DNA from: Ignavibacteria bacterium
GTDB taxonomy: Bacteria > Bacteroidota > Ignavibacteria > UBA10030 > SZUA-254
Assembly: GCA_005877655.1 (NCBI GenBank)
Contig: VBOC01000128.1
Coordinates: forward strand, 2,480 to 7,886
Direction of reading: 5' to 3'
DNA: 5,407 bases
Part shown: in pieces, positions 1 to 5,407 of the stretch
How positions within the stretch are numbered: the stretch's first letter is position 1
How the letters are laid out: every line of letters begins with the position of its first letter
Notes under the pieces: model-generated
What the model saw: the letters and a program-made list of their open reading frames with translations, nothing else
Databases searched by the model: none
Told to the model about the DNA's origin: nothing
Program-made: the position numbers and the translations under genes

Positions 1-339
1 ACCTCGCACGATTTGCCCTCGAGCCGAGAAGAAATGCGGGCGCTCCCTGATGGTGAGCAGGTTATTTTCATTCAGTTCGCGCAAGAGATGGAATCGCTAG
101 GCCTTCTTGTCGCGGAACGATTAATAAATATTGACCTCGTCGATAAGACGCTAGGTTCATTAGTCACAACTGCGTGGGAGAAATACAAAATAATGTTTTT
201 GGACATGCGCGTAAAGCAGCCCGATCCATTTCTTGGCGAGTACTTTCAATGGCTCGCCGAACGGATCGATAAGCGAATGCGGGAGAAACCTCGCAAACCG
301 TTCCATGAGACGCGTACGTCGAGGCATCTGGAAAGATGA
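1..339 (+). CDS. C-terminal part of a DUF4760-like protein of unknown function (5' end outside the window)
   Basis: The frame is open from the first base, so the gene almost certainly starts upstream and 112 codons of its 3' end are visible. The first possible start inside the window, a TTG at 13, has no ribosome binding site and is not proposed as the true start. The protein is mainly helical by composition. It shows the pattern I associate with DUF4760: a helix around EMESLGLLVAERLI, then INIDLVDKTLG, then a Trp-containing helix (TTAWEKY), an Arg after FLDM, and a final aromatic segment EYFQWLAERI followed by a basic tail. Members of that family often have an N-terminal membrane segment, which would lie outside the window. 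No catalytic motif is visible and the function is unknown. The family assignment is from pattern memory and is tentative; that the frame is coding is more secure. The stop codon lies inside a 16-bp palindrome. Confidence 0.6.
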   Translation, partial: TSHDLPSSREEMRALPDGEQVIFIQFAQEMESLGLLVAERLINIDLVDKTLGSLVTTAWEKYKIMFLDMRVKQPDPFLGEYFQWLAERIDKRMREKPRKPFHETRTSRHLER

Positions 340-351
340 AAGCGCTTTCAT
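336..351. promoter_or_regulatory. Perfect 16-bp palindrome with central CG, candidate LacI-family operator
   Basis: ATGAAAGCGCTTTCAT is identical to its own reverse complement. Its inner 14 bases fit the shape of LacI/GalR-family operators and the CcpA cre consensus (TGWAANCGNTNWCA), including the central CG. It overlaps the stop codon of the upstream gene and lies 58 bases before the beta-lactamase-like start, a sensible place for an operator. CcpA itself belongs to Bacillota, so a different LacI-family repressor would be expected here. As a hairpin it would have only about six pairs and a four-base loop, with no T-run after it, so a terminator is less likely. No regulator gene is in the window. 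Confidence 0.35.
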
Positions 352-393
352 GATGGTCTGGGACGTGAATGAAAAAAAGTCCTTGCGGCGTAG

Positions 394-399
394 AGGAGG
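394..399 (+). promoter_or_regulatory. Shine-Dalgarno AGGAGG fixing the beta-lactamase-like start
   Basis: A full AGGAGG lies ten bases before the ATG at 410, and that ATG is followed directly by a signal-peptide-like sequence. This favours 410 over the in-frame ATGs at 350 and 353, which would add a basic, poorly conserved-looking stretch of about 19 residues. Confidence 0.7.
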
Positions 400-409
400 G
401 CAGAGGCAC

Positions 410-1250
410 ATGGCATACCGGCTGATCATTCTGTTGTTCATCGCGCGGTTCGGCGTTGCGGCGCAGGATCACTCTGCGGTGGAAGAACGGATCCGCGGAT
501 TCGCGGCGGACTTTGGCGGACGGGTTGGCGTCGCCGCAAAGAATCTGGTGACGGGCGAGGAAATACGAGTGAACGGCGACTCACTCTTTCCCACCGCAAG
601 TGTGATCAAACTGCCCGTGCTCGTCGAGCTGTTCTACCTCCTCCGGCAGCAGCCCGATCTGGGGGGCAAACCTATCCGGCTGCTCGACAGTCTCAAGAAG
701 CCGGGTTCAGGCATCCTGCAGTACCTTCACGGCGGGCAGAGCCTGAATTTGATCGACGTCGCAACGCTCATGATTATTCTCAGCGACAACACCGCGACGA
801 ACTATGTCATCGACCAATTCGGAACGCAGCACGATGAGAAACTGGAGGCGGTCAACAGCAGAATGAAGGGGCTGGGCCTGGCGCAGGTTCGGGATCGGGG
901 TCAGCTGCCCGGACGACATGCTGAAATTGCTCGAACGGATTGCGCGCAGGGAAATTATCGATTCCACGACGTCCGATTCTATGATCGCGATCATGCGTAA
1001 TCAACAGGACATGCTCCAGGCCGCCCGGCTGTTGCCGTTTCAGGACGACACGACACTCTGGATAGCCGATAAGACCGGATCTCTTGACGAGGTGAAGAAC
1101 GATGTGGGGGTCGTCGGCAACTCGAAAGGGCGGTATGTCTATGCAATTTTCTGCGACCAATCCAAGGACCTCGGAGAACAAGTCGATAACCGGGCGACCC
1201 TCGCAGTCGCACGAATATCGCGCCTGATCTACGACCATTTCTTGAAATAA
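410..1250 (+). pseudogene. Class A beta-lactamase-like serine hydrolase, frameshifted with omega-loop deletion
   Basis: The first segment (410 to about 886) reads a signal peptide (hydrophobic LIILLFIA, possible cleavage after VAA at residue 18), then the family's active-site Ser-x-x-Lys as S64-V-I-K67, then S125-D-N127. The frame then changes. Continuing in the first frame gives unrelated sequence and a stop at 998-1000, for a 196-residue product without KTG. In the next frame, from about 885, the homology resumes as FGIGVSCPDDMLKLLERIA, followed by the K-T-G box (1071-1079), NDVGVV, and a normal C-terminal helix ending at the TAA at 1248. The two segments meet directly after KGLGLAQ, so the omega-loop segment carrying the deacylating Glu of class A enzymes is missing as well as the frame. 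An intact protein would be a secreted or periplasmic penicillin-interacting hydrolase of the Beta-lactamase2 type; resistance activity cannot be assumed. Either a real lesion or an assembly collapse would explain it. Confidence 0.8.
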
Positions 1251-1257
1251 GTGGTCG
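1232..1257 (+). terminator. Weak hairpin at the end of the beta-lactamase-like gene
   Basis: CGACCA (1232-1237) and TGGTCG (1252-1257) are complementary and bracket the TAA at 1248-1250, with a shorter TTTC/GAAA pair in the loop. A run of five T starts at 1270, twelve bases after the stem, which is too far for a canonical intrinsic terminator. It could still mark the transcript end, but six pairs can occur by chance. Confidence 0.2.
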
Positions 1258-1423
1258 AAATGACATTACTTTTTGCACCTGCTCAATTTCGGGACAAGTT
1301 CAGAAAGAACAACTATCTTATATGAAACTTTTTCTTCTCTGGATATTGTACTCAGGCGCGCTTTCAATGGGGCTGGCACGTCCAAGAGTGCCGTCGCGCA
1401 CCAGGGCCTCATCCGGAGCAGGC

Positions 1424-1429
1424 AGGAAA
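1424..1429 (+). promoter_or_regulatory. Shine-Dalgarno AGGAAA supporting the start at 1436
   Basis: AGGAAA sits six bases before the ATG at 1436, directly before the beta-alpha-beta dinucleotide fold. The in-frame ATG at 1322 has only a weak purine stretch more than ten bases away. The site therefore decides for the shorter protein. Confidence 0.5.
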
Positions 1430-1435
1430 CGTTCG

Positions 1436-2068
1436 ATGCGCGTATTAATTATTGGAGCCAGCGGCGGGACCGGCCGCCAACTCGTCAATCAAGCATTGGA
1501 GCGCGGTCACACTGTCACGGCGTTCGTTCGAGATCCATCGAGGCTTTCTATCCAACATCCCAAACTAAAGATTATCAAGGGAGATGTGCTGGACTATTCT
1601 TCCGTCGAGGCGGCGGTGCACGGACAGGAAGCTGTGATTTCCGCTCTGGGCCATCATCGGTACTTCTCTACGGCACGTATCGTTTCCGAGGGAACCCGGA
1701 ATCTGTTGCGCGCAATGGAAATCCAGGGAGTTCAGCGTTTCGTCTGCGAAACGTCTCTGGGCCTCGGCGACAGCGTCGGACGAATGGGTCTGTTCTACAC
1801 TTTTTTCATAATCCCCGCCGTTCTGCCCCTTTACTTTTGGGACAAAATGCGGCAGGAGCGGTTGATCAGCTCGAGCAATCTGGATTGGGTGATCGTGCGA
1901 CCGGGAGCCTTGACAAACGGCAAAAAAAGAAACTCCTATCGCCATGGTCCCAAGGTTGGCAACTTCATCTGGACGGTGCGGATTTCGAGGGCCGATGTGG
2001 CCGATTTCATGCTGAACCAACTGGAGGAAGACACGTATCTGCACGGTTCAGCGGGCGTGTGTTGGTAG
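1436..2068 (+). CDS. NAD(P)H-binding protein, NmrA-like / atypical SDR
   Basis: This encodes a 210-residue cytosolic Rossmann-fold protein. The N-terminus is a dinucleotide-binding motif, IIGASGGTGRQLV, with Gly at 7, 10 and 13. FVRDPSRL near the end of the second strand favours NADP, and GDVLDYSSVEAAVHG is the usual strand-4 acidic motif. After ISALG comes the helix SEGTRNLLRAM, then RFVCETSLGLGDS in place of the classical Ser-Tyr-x-x-x-Lys triad, then WVIVRPGALT. The C-terminus (ISRADVADFMLNQL to YLHGSAGVCW) matches the normal end of this family, so the protein looks complete. Such proteins reduce flavins or quinone-like or small carbonyl substrates, act as epimerase-like enzymes, or sense NADP; the substrate cannot be told here. 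The frame stays open back to an ATG at 1322, adding 38 residues, but fold and ribosome binding site favour 1436. It lies 92 bases before the classical SDR gene and may share its transcript. Confidence 0.88.
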   Translation: MRVLIIGASGGTGRQLVNQALERGHTVTAFVRDPSRLSIQHPKLKIIKGDVLDYSSVEAAVHGQEAVISALGHHRYFSTARIVSEGTRNLLRAMEIQGVQRFVCETSLGLGDSVGRMGLFYTFFIIPAVLPLYFWDKMRQERLISSSNLDWVIVRPGALTNGKKRNSYRHGPKVGNFIWTVRISRADVADFMLNQLEEDTYLHGSAGVCW

Positions 2069-2099
2069 AGGCGGTCGAAATCGAGGAATACAGGGCGCC

Positions 2100-2156
2100 A
2101 TGAAAATCAGGGGCTGGGTATTTATTGCAGCAGTCTTGTCCCATTTGCCAAGATAG
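2100..2156 (+). CDS. Possible 18-codon leader or remnant reading frame
   Basis: A short frame reading MKIRGWVFIAAVLSHLPR lies in the gap between the two oxidoreductase genes, with AGGG a few bases before its ATG. It starts like a secretion signal (basic N-terminus, hydrophobic core) but stops after 18 codons, at a TAG just upstream of the next gene's ATG. It may be a leader translated to open the SDR start, a leftover of a decayed secreted protein, or chance. There is no independent sign of selection. Confidence 0.15.
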   Translation: MKIRGWVFIAAVLSHLPR

Positions 2157-2160
2157 GATT

Positions 2161-2967
2161 ATGAGAGAGAAAAAGGTCGTATTTATCACGGGCGCATCTT
2201 CCGGCTTCGGTCTGTCGATTGCGAATAAACTCGCATCCGAAGGACATAAAGTTTACGGGACGAGCAGAGCCCCCGCGAAGGTTAAAGAGAGGGTGAATTT
2301 CGACATGTTGCAACTTGATGTCACCTCCGACGAATCTGTCCGTGATTGTATTCAATCGTTGCTTTCTCGGACAGAGAGAATAGACGCTGTGATCAACAAT
2401 GCGGGGGTCGCGGTTGTCGGCGCTATAGAGGAAACGACTCTTGAGCAGGCAAAATTTCAGTTTGAGACCAATCTCTGGGGATGCGTACGGGTCACGAAAG
2501 CGGTCCTCCCCGTTTTTCGACGTCAACGGAAGGGTCACATCATCAACATCGGATCGCTCGCAGGTTTGGTGGGTGTGCCTTTCGAGGGGTTTTACACCGC
2601 CTCAAAGCACGCGCTGGAGGGATACTCGAAATCTCTCAGGTACGAGCTCGAGACATTCAATATACGAGTGACGGTGATAGAGCCGGGGTTCTTCAAGACA
2701 AATATTCACCACTCATTTGTGTCAGCTACAGAGAGGATCTCTGATTACGACGGAATTCGCCCGAAGGTGCTCAGTGCACTCTTGGCGTCCGCCGAGAACG
2801 CCCCTCCTCCCGAGATTGTTGCGGAGCTCGTCTCGAAGGTCATCCGAACGCAAAATCCGAAATTCTCGTACCGGGCGGGAAAGGATGCGAGGTTATTTCC
2901 GATTCTGAACTTTTTCTTTCCGAACATCTACAACGCCGGGGCGAAGCGGAAATTTCGGCTTGCTTGA
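2161..2967 (+). CDS. Classical short-chain dehydrogenase/reductase (SDR)
   Basis: A 268-residue NAD(P)-dependent oxidoreductase with every classical SDR element: T10-G-A-S-S-G-F-G17 cofactor loop, GTSR at 33-36 (the Arg after the second strand suggests NADP), D53-V for the adenine pocket, N79-N-A-G82, N104, S132, and Y145-T-A-S-K149. The catalytic tetrad Asn104, Ser132, Tyr145, Lys149 is thus intact, followed by IEPGFFKT. The C-terminal part (about 195-268) is a helical substrate-binding region ending in a basic aromatic tail, as in SDRs acting on lipid-like or retinol-like alcohols and ketones; the actual substrate is unknown. The ATG at 2161 is chosen because it is three codons before the first beta strand. 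AGGA stands only two bases before it, so initiation may depend on upstream translation; a TTG at 2125 is a poorer alternative. It points toward the E1 gene and shares a short terminal gap with it. Confidence 0.93.
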   Translation: MREKKVVFITGASSGFGLSIANKLASEGHKVYGTSRAPAKVKERVNFDMLQLDVTSDESVRDCIQSLLSRTERIDAVINNAGVAVVGAIEETTLEQAKFQFETNLWGCVRVTKAVLPVFRRQRKGHIINIGSLAGLVGVPFEGFYTASKHALEGYSKSLRYELETFNIRVTVIEPGFFKTNIHHSFVSATERISDYDGIRPKVLSALLASAENAPPPEIVAELVSKVIRTQNPKFSYRAGKDARLFPILNFFFPNIYNAGAKRKFRLA

Positions 2968-2996
2968 GATGGAACCTAAGGGAGCCATTCCAATAC

Positions 2997-3021
2997 TTGA
3001 AATCGCAAATTGCGATTTCAA
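2997..3021. terminator. Perfect 12-bp inverted repeat between convergent genes, probable two-way transcript-end hairpin
   Basis: TTGAAATCGCAA and TTGCGATTTCAA flank a single central A, a perfect dyad of 25 bases. Folded with a five-base loop it gives a stem of about ten pairs. It sits within the 64 bases that separate the stop codons of the SDR (+) and E1 (-) genes, where a shared terminator is expected. Neither strand has a proper U-run after the stem, so Rho-independent termination would be weak; 3'-end protection of both mRNAs or a protein-binding dyad are alternatives. Confidence 0.5.
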
Positions 3022-3031
3022 AAAGGGAGAG

Positions 3032-5128
3032 TCAGAACGCGGCGAGCTTCAGGGCGGCTTGAAGGATATCATCCTCCTGAACGAGGACGGCGTGTTCCAG
3101 CACGCGGGCAAAGGGAACAGGGCAGTTCTTCGACGCAACGCGCATGGGAGGCGCATCGAGGTACTGGAATGCGTTTTCGGTAACCAGGGAGGCCACCTCG
3201 CCGCCGAACCCTCCGAAGAGAGGGTGCTCATGGGCCACGAGGAGTCGCCCCGTTTTTCTGACGGTTGTTAGAATTGCCTCGGTATCGAGAGGGTTGATCG
3301 AGCGCAGATCCAGCACTTCCACGTCGACGCCGTGTTCGTCTGCCATCTTGTTTGCGACCCTGATCGCATAGTGAACCGGAGTTCCCCACGCTACGATACT
3401 CAAGTCCGACCCCTCTCGCCGCAAGCGTGCCTTACCGAACGGCACGATGTGATTCGGAGATGGACGCGGCGTTTTCGTGAAAAACTGATTGTAGAGAAAT
3501 TTGTTTTCGATATAGATTGTGAAGCCCCGGCTGTGCATCCCCATGCGCATCAGGCCCACCGCATCGTCTGCGAATGAGGGCATGACAACGCGAAGGCCCG
3601 GCATCGTTGCAAAGGTTGCATCAAGACTCTGCGAGTGATATAACCCTCCTCCAATGTACCCACCCGAAGCAAGTCGCATCACAATGTTGGGGGCAAACTG
3701 TCCGTTTGTCCGGTAATACTCGTGGGAGCATTCGATCAATTGCTCCATGGCAGGCCACAGGTAATCGGCAAATTGCGCTCCCTCGATCACCACCCAGATA
3801 TCCTTCCGATAGCGGGAAAAACCATTTGCGGTCCCGACGATGAAATCTTCTGCGATCGGTGCGTTGAATACCCGGCGATGTCCGAACTCAGCCTGCATCC
3901 CCTTCGTTACATTAAAGACGCCCCCCTTTTCCTTTGAAGCGACGTCCTGGCCCCAGAGGAAGGTGTTCTCATTGCGCCGAAACTCCTCCTTGAGTGTTTC
4001 GGTAATCGCCTCACGAAGTGTAAACATCGGGGCATCAGGCGCCTGCTGGGCACGGGGATCGTCTTCCTGGGCGAGGTCGTACGCCGGCGGGATGACGTGC
4101 AGGAGCGCCGTGGCAGGATCCGGATCGGGCTCTGCCTCGACATGTGCAGCCGCCGATTCGACCAACTCGCTATTCTTATCCTCAATGAGCTTTATTTCTG
4201 CTTCGGAGATCTCACCCTCGGTGAGAAGGTACCTCCTCAACCGCTGCACGGGATCGAACCGCTGCGCCTCAGCGAGTTCCTCCGGAGCGCGATAGAGTTC
4301 CTGGCGGTCGGAATTACTGTGCGAGTTGATACGCACGCAACTGGCGTGAATGATCGAAGGGCCTTCGCCGGACTTCACGTAATCCAGGGCCGCCTGCAGT
4401 GCGCCCCAACAATCGAACACATTGGTTCCGTCGCAGTTGACAATCTTGATATTCTTGAATCCGACGAAATTCTCGGAGACGATTTCATTCGCCGACTGTT
4501 CCTGTATCGGCACGGATATACCGTACCGATTGTTTTGAATCACGAAGATGACCGGCAATTTTTCCCGCGCAGCCCCGCTGATTGCTTCGTAGACAAACCC
4601 TTCCGAAACCGCTGAGTCACCAAAGCTCGCAAACGCGACTTCGTCCCCGTTATAGCTTTTGATGGCCCGTGCCACTCCCACGGCGTGCAGGCCGTGGCTG
4701 CCTGTGGCGGATGATACATTCTGCACCCGGATGGACGGTTTCGAAATGTGATTGCTCATGTGCCGTCCGCCCGATCCGACGTCGCTCGCTTTTGAGAGAC
4801 CGTTTTCGATGACTTCTTGTACAGAAACTCCTGCTGCAAGGCATGTCATCATATCACGATAGTAAGGGAAGAGAAAATCTTTCCCCTGGCGGAAGGAGAG
4901 ACCCAGGATCAATTGAATCCCTTCGTGACCTGCGCACGAGGAATGATAAGACCAGCCCTTCGCCTGACGGACGTACGTGGCCGCCCTGAGATCCACCAAT
5001 CTGCCGAGATGGATGAGCTGGTACCATCGCGTAAGAGTTTTTGTGTGGACAGAGATGCCATGATCCGAAAGCGGCTCGAGCGACCTTACATCCGGGGTTG
5101 TCTTCGTGTTAATTTCCTTGCCAGCCAT
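3032..5128 (-). CDS. Fused alpha/beta E1 component of a thiamine-diphosphate 2-oxo acid dehydrogenase (branched-chain or pyruvate type)
   Basis: A 698-residue cytosolic enzyme subunit joining E1-alpha (about 30-325) and E1-beta (about 368-698) through an acidic, Ala/Pro-rich linker (about 325-367). E1 decarboxylates a 2-oxo acid on thiamine diphosphate and passes the acyl group to the lipoyl arm of E2. In the alpha half are FPYYRD (R91), the thiamine-diphosphate/Mg motif G170-D-S to N199-N200, and the active-site loop with H270-S and SD followed by YR. The beta half has PIAEDFIVG (E427, probably the Glu that activates the cofactor), FADYLWPAMEQL, and YHSQS with H498, a conserved active-site His. 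It ends in a transketolase C-terminal domain (DLRSINPLDTEAI, GGFGGEVA). Single-chain alpha/beta E1 proteins are known in Bacteroidota and relatives, so this is a natural fusion. Motifs resemble branched-chain enzymes, but pyruvate cannot be excluded. No E2 or E3 gene is in view. The start has AGGAG four bases upstream. Confidence 0.93.
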   Translation of the reverse strand: MAGKEINTKTTPDVRSLEPLSDHGISVHTKTLTRWYQLIHLGRLVDLRAATYVRQAKGWSYHSSCAGHEGIQLILGLSFRQGKDFLFPYYRDMMTCLAAGVSVQEVIENGLSKASDVGSGGRHMSNHISKPSIRVQNVSSATGSHGLHAVGVARAIKSYNGDEVAFASFGDSAVSEGFVYEAISGAAREKLPVIFVIQNNRYGISVPIQEQSANEIVSENFVGFKNIKIVNCDGTNVFDCWGALQAALDYVKSGEGPSIIHASCVRINSHSNSDRQELYRAPEELAEAQRFDPVQRLRRYLLTEGEISEAEIKLIEDKNSELVESAAAHVEAEPDPDPATALLHVIPPAYDLAQEDDPRAQQAPDAPMFTLREAITETLKEEFRRNENTFLWGQDVASKEKGGVFNVTKGMQAEFGHRRVFNAPIAEDFIVGTANGFSRYRKDIWVVIEGAQFADYLWPAMEQLIECSHEYYRTNGQFAPNIVMRLASGGYIGGGLYHSQSLDATFATMPGLRVVMPSFADDAVGLMRMGMHSRGFTIYIENKFLYNQFFTKTPRPSPNHIVPFGKARLRREGSDLSIVAWGTPVHYAIRVANKMADEHGVDVEVLDLRSINPLDTEAILTTVRKTGRLLVAHEHPLFGGFGGEVASLVTENAFQYLDAPPMRVASKNCPVPFARVLEHAVLVQEDDILQAALKLAAF

Positions 5129-5132
5129 GAAA

Positions 5133-5137
5133 CTCCT
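5133..5137 (-). promoter_or_regulatory. Shine-Dalgarno AGGAG of the E1 gene
   Basis: Read on the minus strand, AGGAG lies four bases before the ATG at 5128-5126. It supports this start and the non-conserved N-terminal stretch of about 25 residues that precedes the E1-alpha fold. Confidence 0.6.
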
Positions 5138-5165
5138 ATTGTCAATTATGCAATCGATTCGGAAG

Positions 5166-5196
5166 TAAAGATAGAAAAATTCCTTGTTAACTCAAA
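5166..5196 (-). promoter_or_regulatory. Candidate Bacteroidota-type promoter for the E1 gene
   Basis: On the minus strand, TTTG (5196-5193) is followed after exactly 19 bases by TATCTTTA (5173-5166). This fits the Bacteroidota primary-sigma pattern (TTTG, about 19 bases, TAnnTTTG) with one mismatch at the last base. Transcription would begin near 5159, leaving an untranslated leader of about 30 bases that contains the AGGAG site. Confidence 0.45.
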
Positions 5197-5210
5197 TTTT
5201 CGTATATTTC
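5184..5210 (+). promoter_or_regulatory. Weak candidate promoter for the YmdB-like gene
   Basis: TTG (5184-5186) and TATATTTC (5203-5210) resemble the same promoter type on the + strand, but the 16-base spacer is short and the final G is C. It would overlap the E1 promoter back to back. A start near 5217 would give a leader of about 50 bases. Confidence 0.25.
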
Positions 5211-5269
5211 GGCGCTCCGGCTCGAGAGTTGCCGCCATACCAGGTTTCGCGTCAAACAAACCGAACCTC

Positions 5270-5407
5270 ATGTCTCAGAAAATCTTGAACATCCTTTTCA
5301 TCGGCGATATCGTGGGCAAGCCCGGTCTCGATCTCACCGAGACACTGATCAAGGGGTACGTTCAAAAGTATGCAATCGACTTTTGCGTCGCCAACGGGGA
5401 GAATCTC
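5270..5407 (+). CDS. YmdB-like (TIGR00282) metallophosphoesterase, N-terminal part only
   Basis: Forty-six codons are visible before the right edge; the complete family protein has about 260 residues. The start of the fold is diagnostic: ILFIGDIVGKPG followed by DFCVANGEN. The metal ligands of Bacillus subtilis YmdB (Asp8, Glu39, Asn40) correspond to D13, E44 and N45 here, with the same spacing of 31 residues between Asp and Glu. The family hydrolyses 2',3'-cyclic nucleotides and other phosphodiesters at a two-metal site in the cytosol; in Bacillus it affects biofilm and stress decisions, which may not apply here. The ATG at 5270 is chosen by its distance to the first beta strand. No Shine-Dalgarno precedes it, unlike the E1 and beta-lactamase-like genes. 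It is transcribed divergently from E1 across 141 bases. The metal-binding His residues lie outside the window. Confidence 0.85.
   Translation, partial: MSQKILNILFIGDIVGKPGLDLTETLIKGYVQKYAIDFCVANGENL

Noticed and set aside
880..905. Programmed ribosomal frameshift joining the two halves of the beta-lactamase-like gene
   Set aside because: No slippery heptamer or following stem is apparent, and a frameshift would not restore the missing omega-loop residues.
852..1238. Minus-strand reading frame of 128 codons opposite the beta-lactamase-like gene
   Set aside because: The + strand carries clear beta-lactamase family motifs here; the minus frame has none and no ribosome binding site.
918..1250. 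Separate 110-residue protein starting at the ATG at 918
   Set aside because: That Met is an internal residue of the conserved PDDM motif; family similarity continues upstream of it in the same frame and no ribosome binding site precedes it.
1260..1321. TATCTTAT at 1314-1321 as a promoter for the NmrA-like gene
   Set aside because: No TTTG or TTGACA-like element is found at the right distance upstream, so the match is too small to call.
1565..2044. Minus-strand reading frame of 159 codons opposite the NmrA-like gene
   Set aside because: It is the antisense of a well-supported gene, has no family motif and is His/Gln-rich in the way antisense frames often are.
1273..2103. Long + strand reading frame of 276 codons overlapping the NmrA-like gene
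   Set aside because: It reads a low-complexity, Arg/Ser/Gly-rich sequence with no recognisable fold, and the other frame has a full NAD(P)-binding protein with family-typical ends.
2122..2538. Minus-strand reading frame of 138 codons opposite the classical SDR
   Set aside because: It covers the SDR cofactor-binding region in antisense and shows no domain of its own.
4097..4615. + strand frame of 172 codons inside the E1 gene, and a similar one at 3840-4295
   Set aside because: Both are antisense shadows of a continuous 698-codon gene whose cofactor motifs span these positions.

Overview
The window looks like a chromosomal segment of a moderately GC-rich bacterium, probably of the Bacteroidota/Chlorobiota/Ignavibacteria side of the FCB group. 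This placement is an inference. It rests on a fused 2-oxo acid dehydrogenase E1 alpha/beta gene, a promoter candidate of the TTTG-N19-TAnnTTT type seen in Bacteroidota, and the style of the YmdB-like protein. Clear Shine-Dalgarno sequences before several genes argue against a typical Bacteroidia member. No rRNA, tRNA, CRISPR array, insertion sequence or phage gene is visible.

Left part, all on the + strand. The window opens inside a DUF4760-like protein of unknown function (1-339). Its stop codon lies in a perfect 16-bp palindrome with a central CG, which resembles a LacI-family operator. Next comes a class A beta-lactamase-like gene (410-1250) with a good ribosome binding site and a signal peptide. 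It carries the Ser-x-x-Lys, SDN and KTG motifs, but a frameshift combined with a deletion removes the omega-loop region between SDN and KTG, so it is called a pseudogene. Two cytosolic Rossmann-fold oxidoreductases follow: an NmrA-like atypical SDR (1436-2068) and a classical SDR (2161-2967). The spaces before these two genes contain short open stretches that read like the starts of secreted proteins and may be gene remnants.

Right part. A large minus-strand gene (5128-3032) encodes a 698-residue fusion of the alpha and beta subunits of a thiamine-diphosphate-dependent 2-oxo acid dehydrogenase E1 (branched-chain or pyruvate type). It converges on the classical SDR gene, and the 64-bp gap between their stop codons holds a perfect 12-bp inverted repeat, probably a shared transcript-end hairpin. 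Divergently from E1, the first 46 codons of a YmdB-like (TIGR00282) metallophosphoesterase run off the right edge. The 141-bp divergent intergenic region is AT-rich and carries a good promoter candidate for E1 and a weaker one for the phosphoesterase.

The genes do not form one evident pathway. E1 needs E2 and E3 partners that are not in this window, and the substrates of the two oxidoreductases cannot be read from sequence. I see no convincing new multi-gene system. The most noteworthy points are the damaged beta-lactamase, the operator-like palindrome and the remnant-like upstream reading frames.
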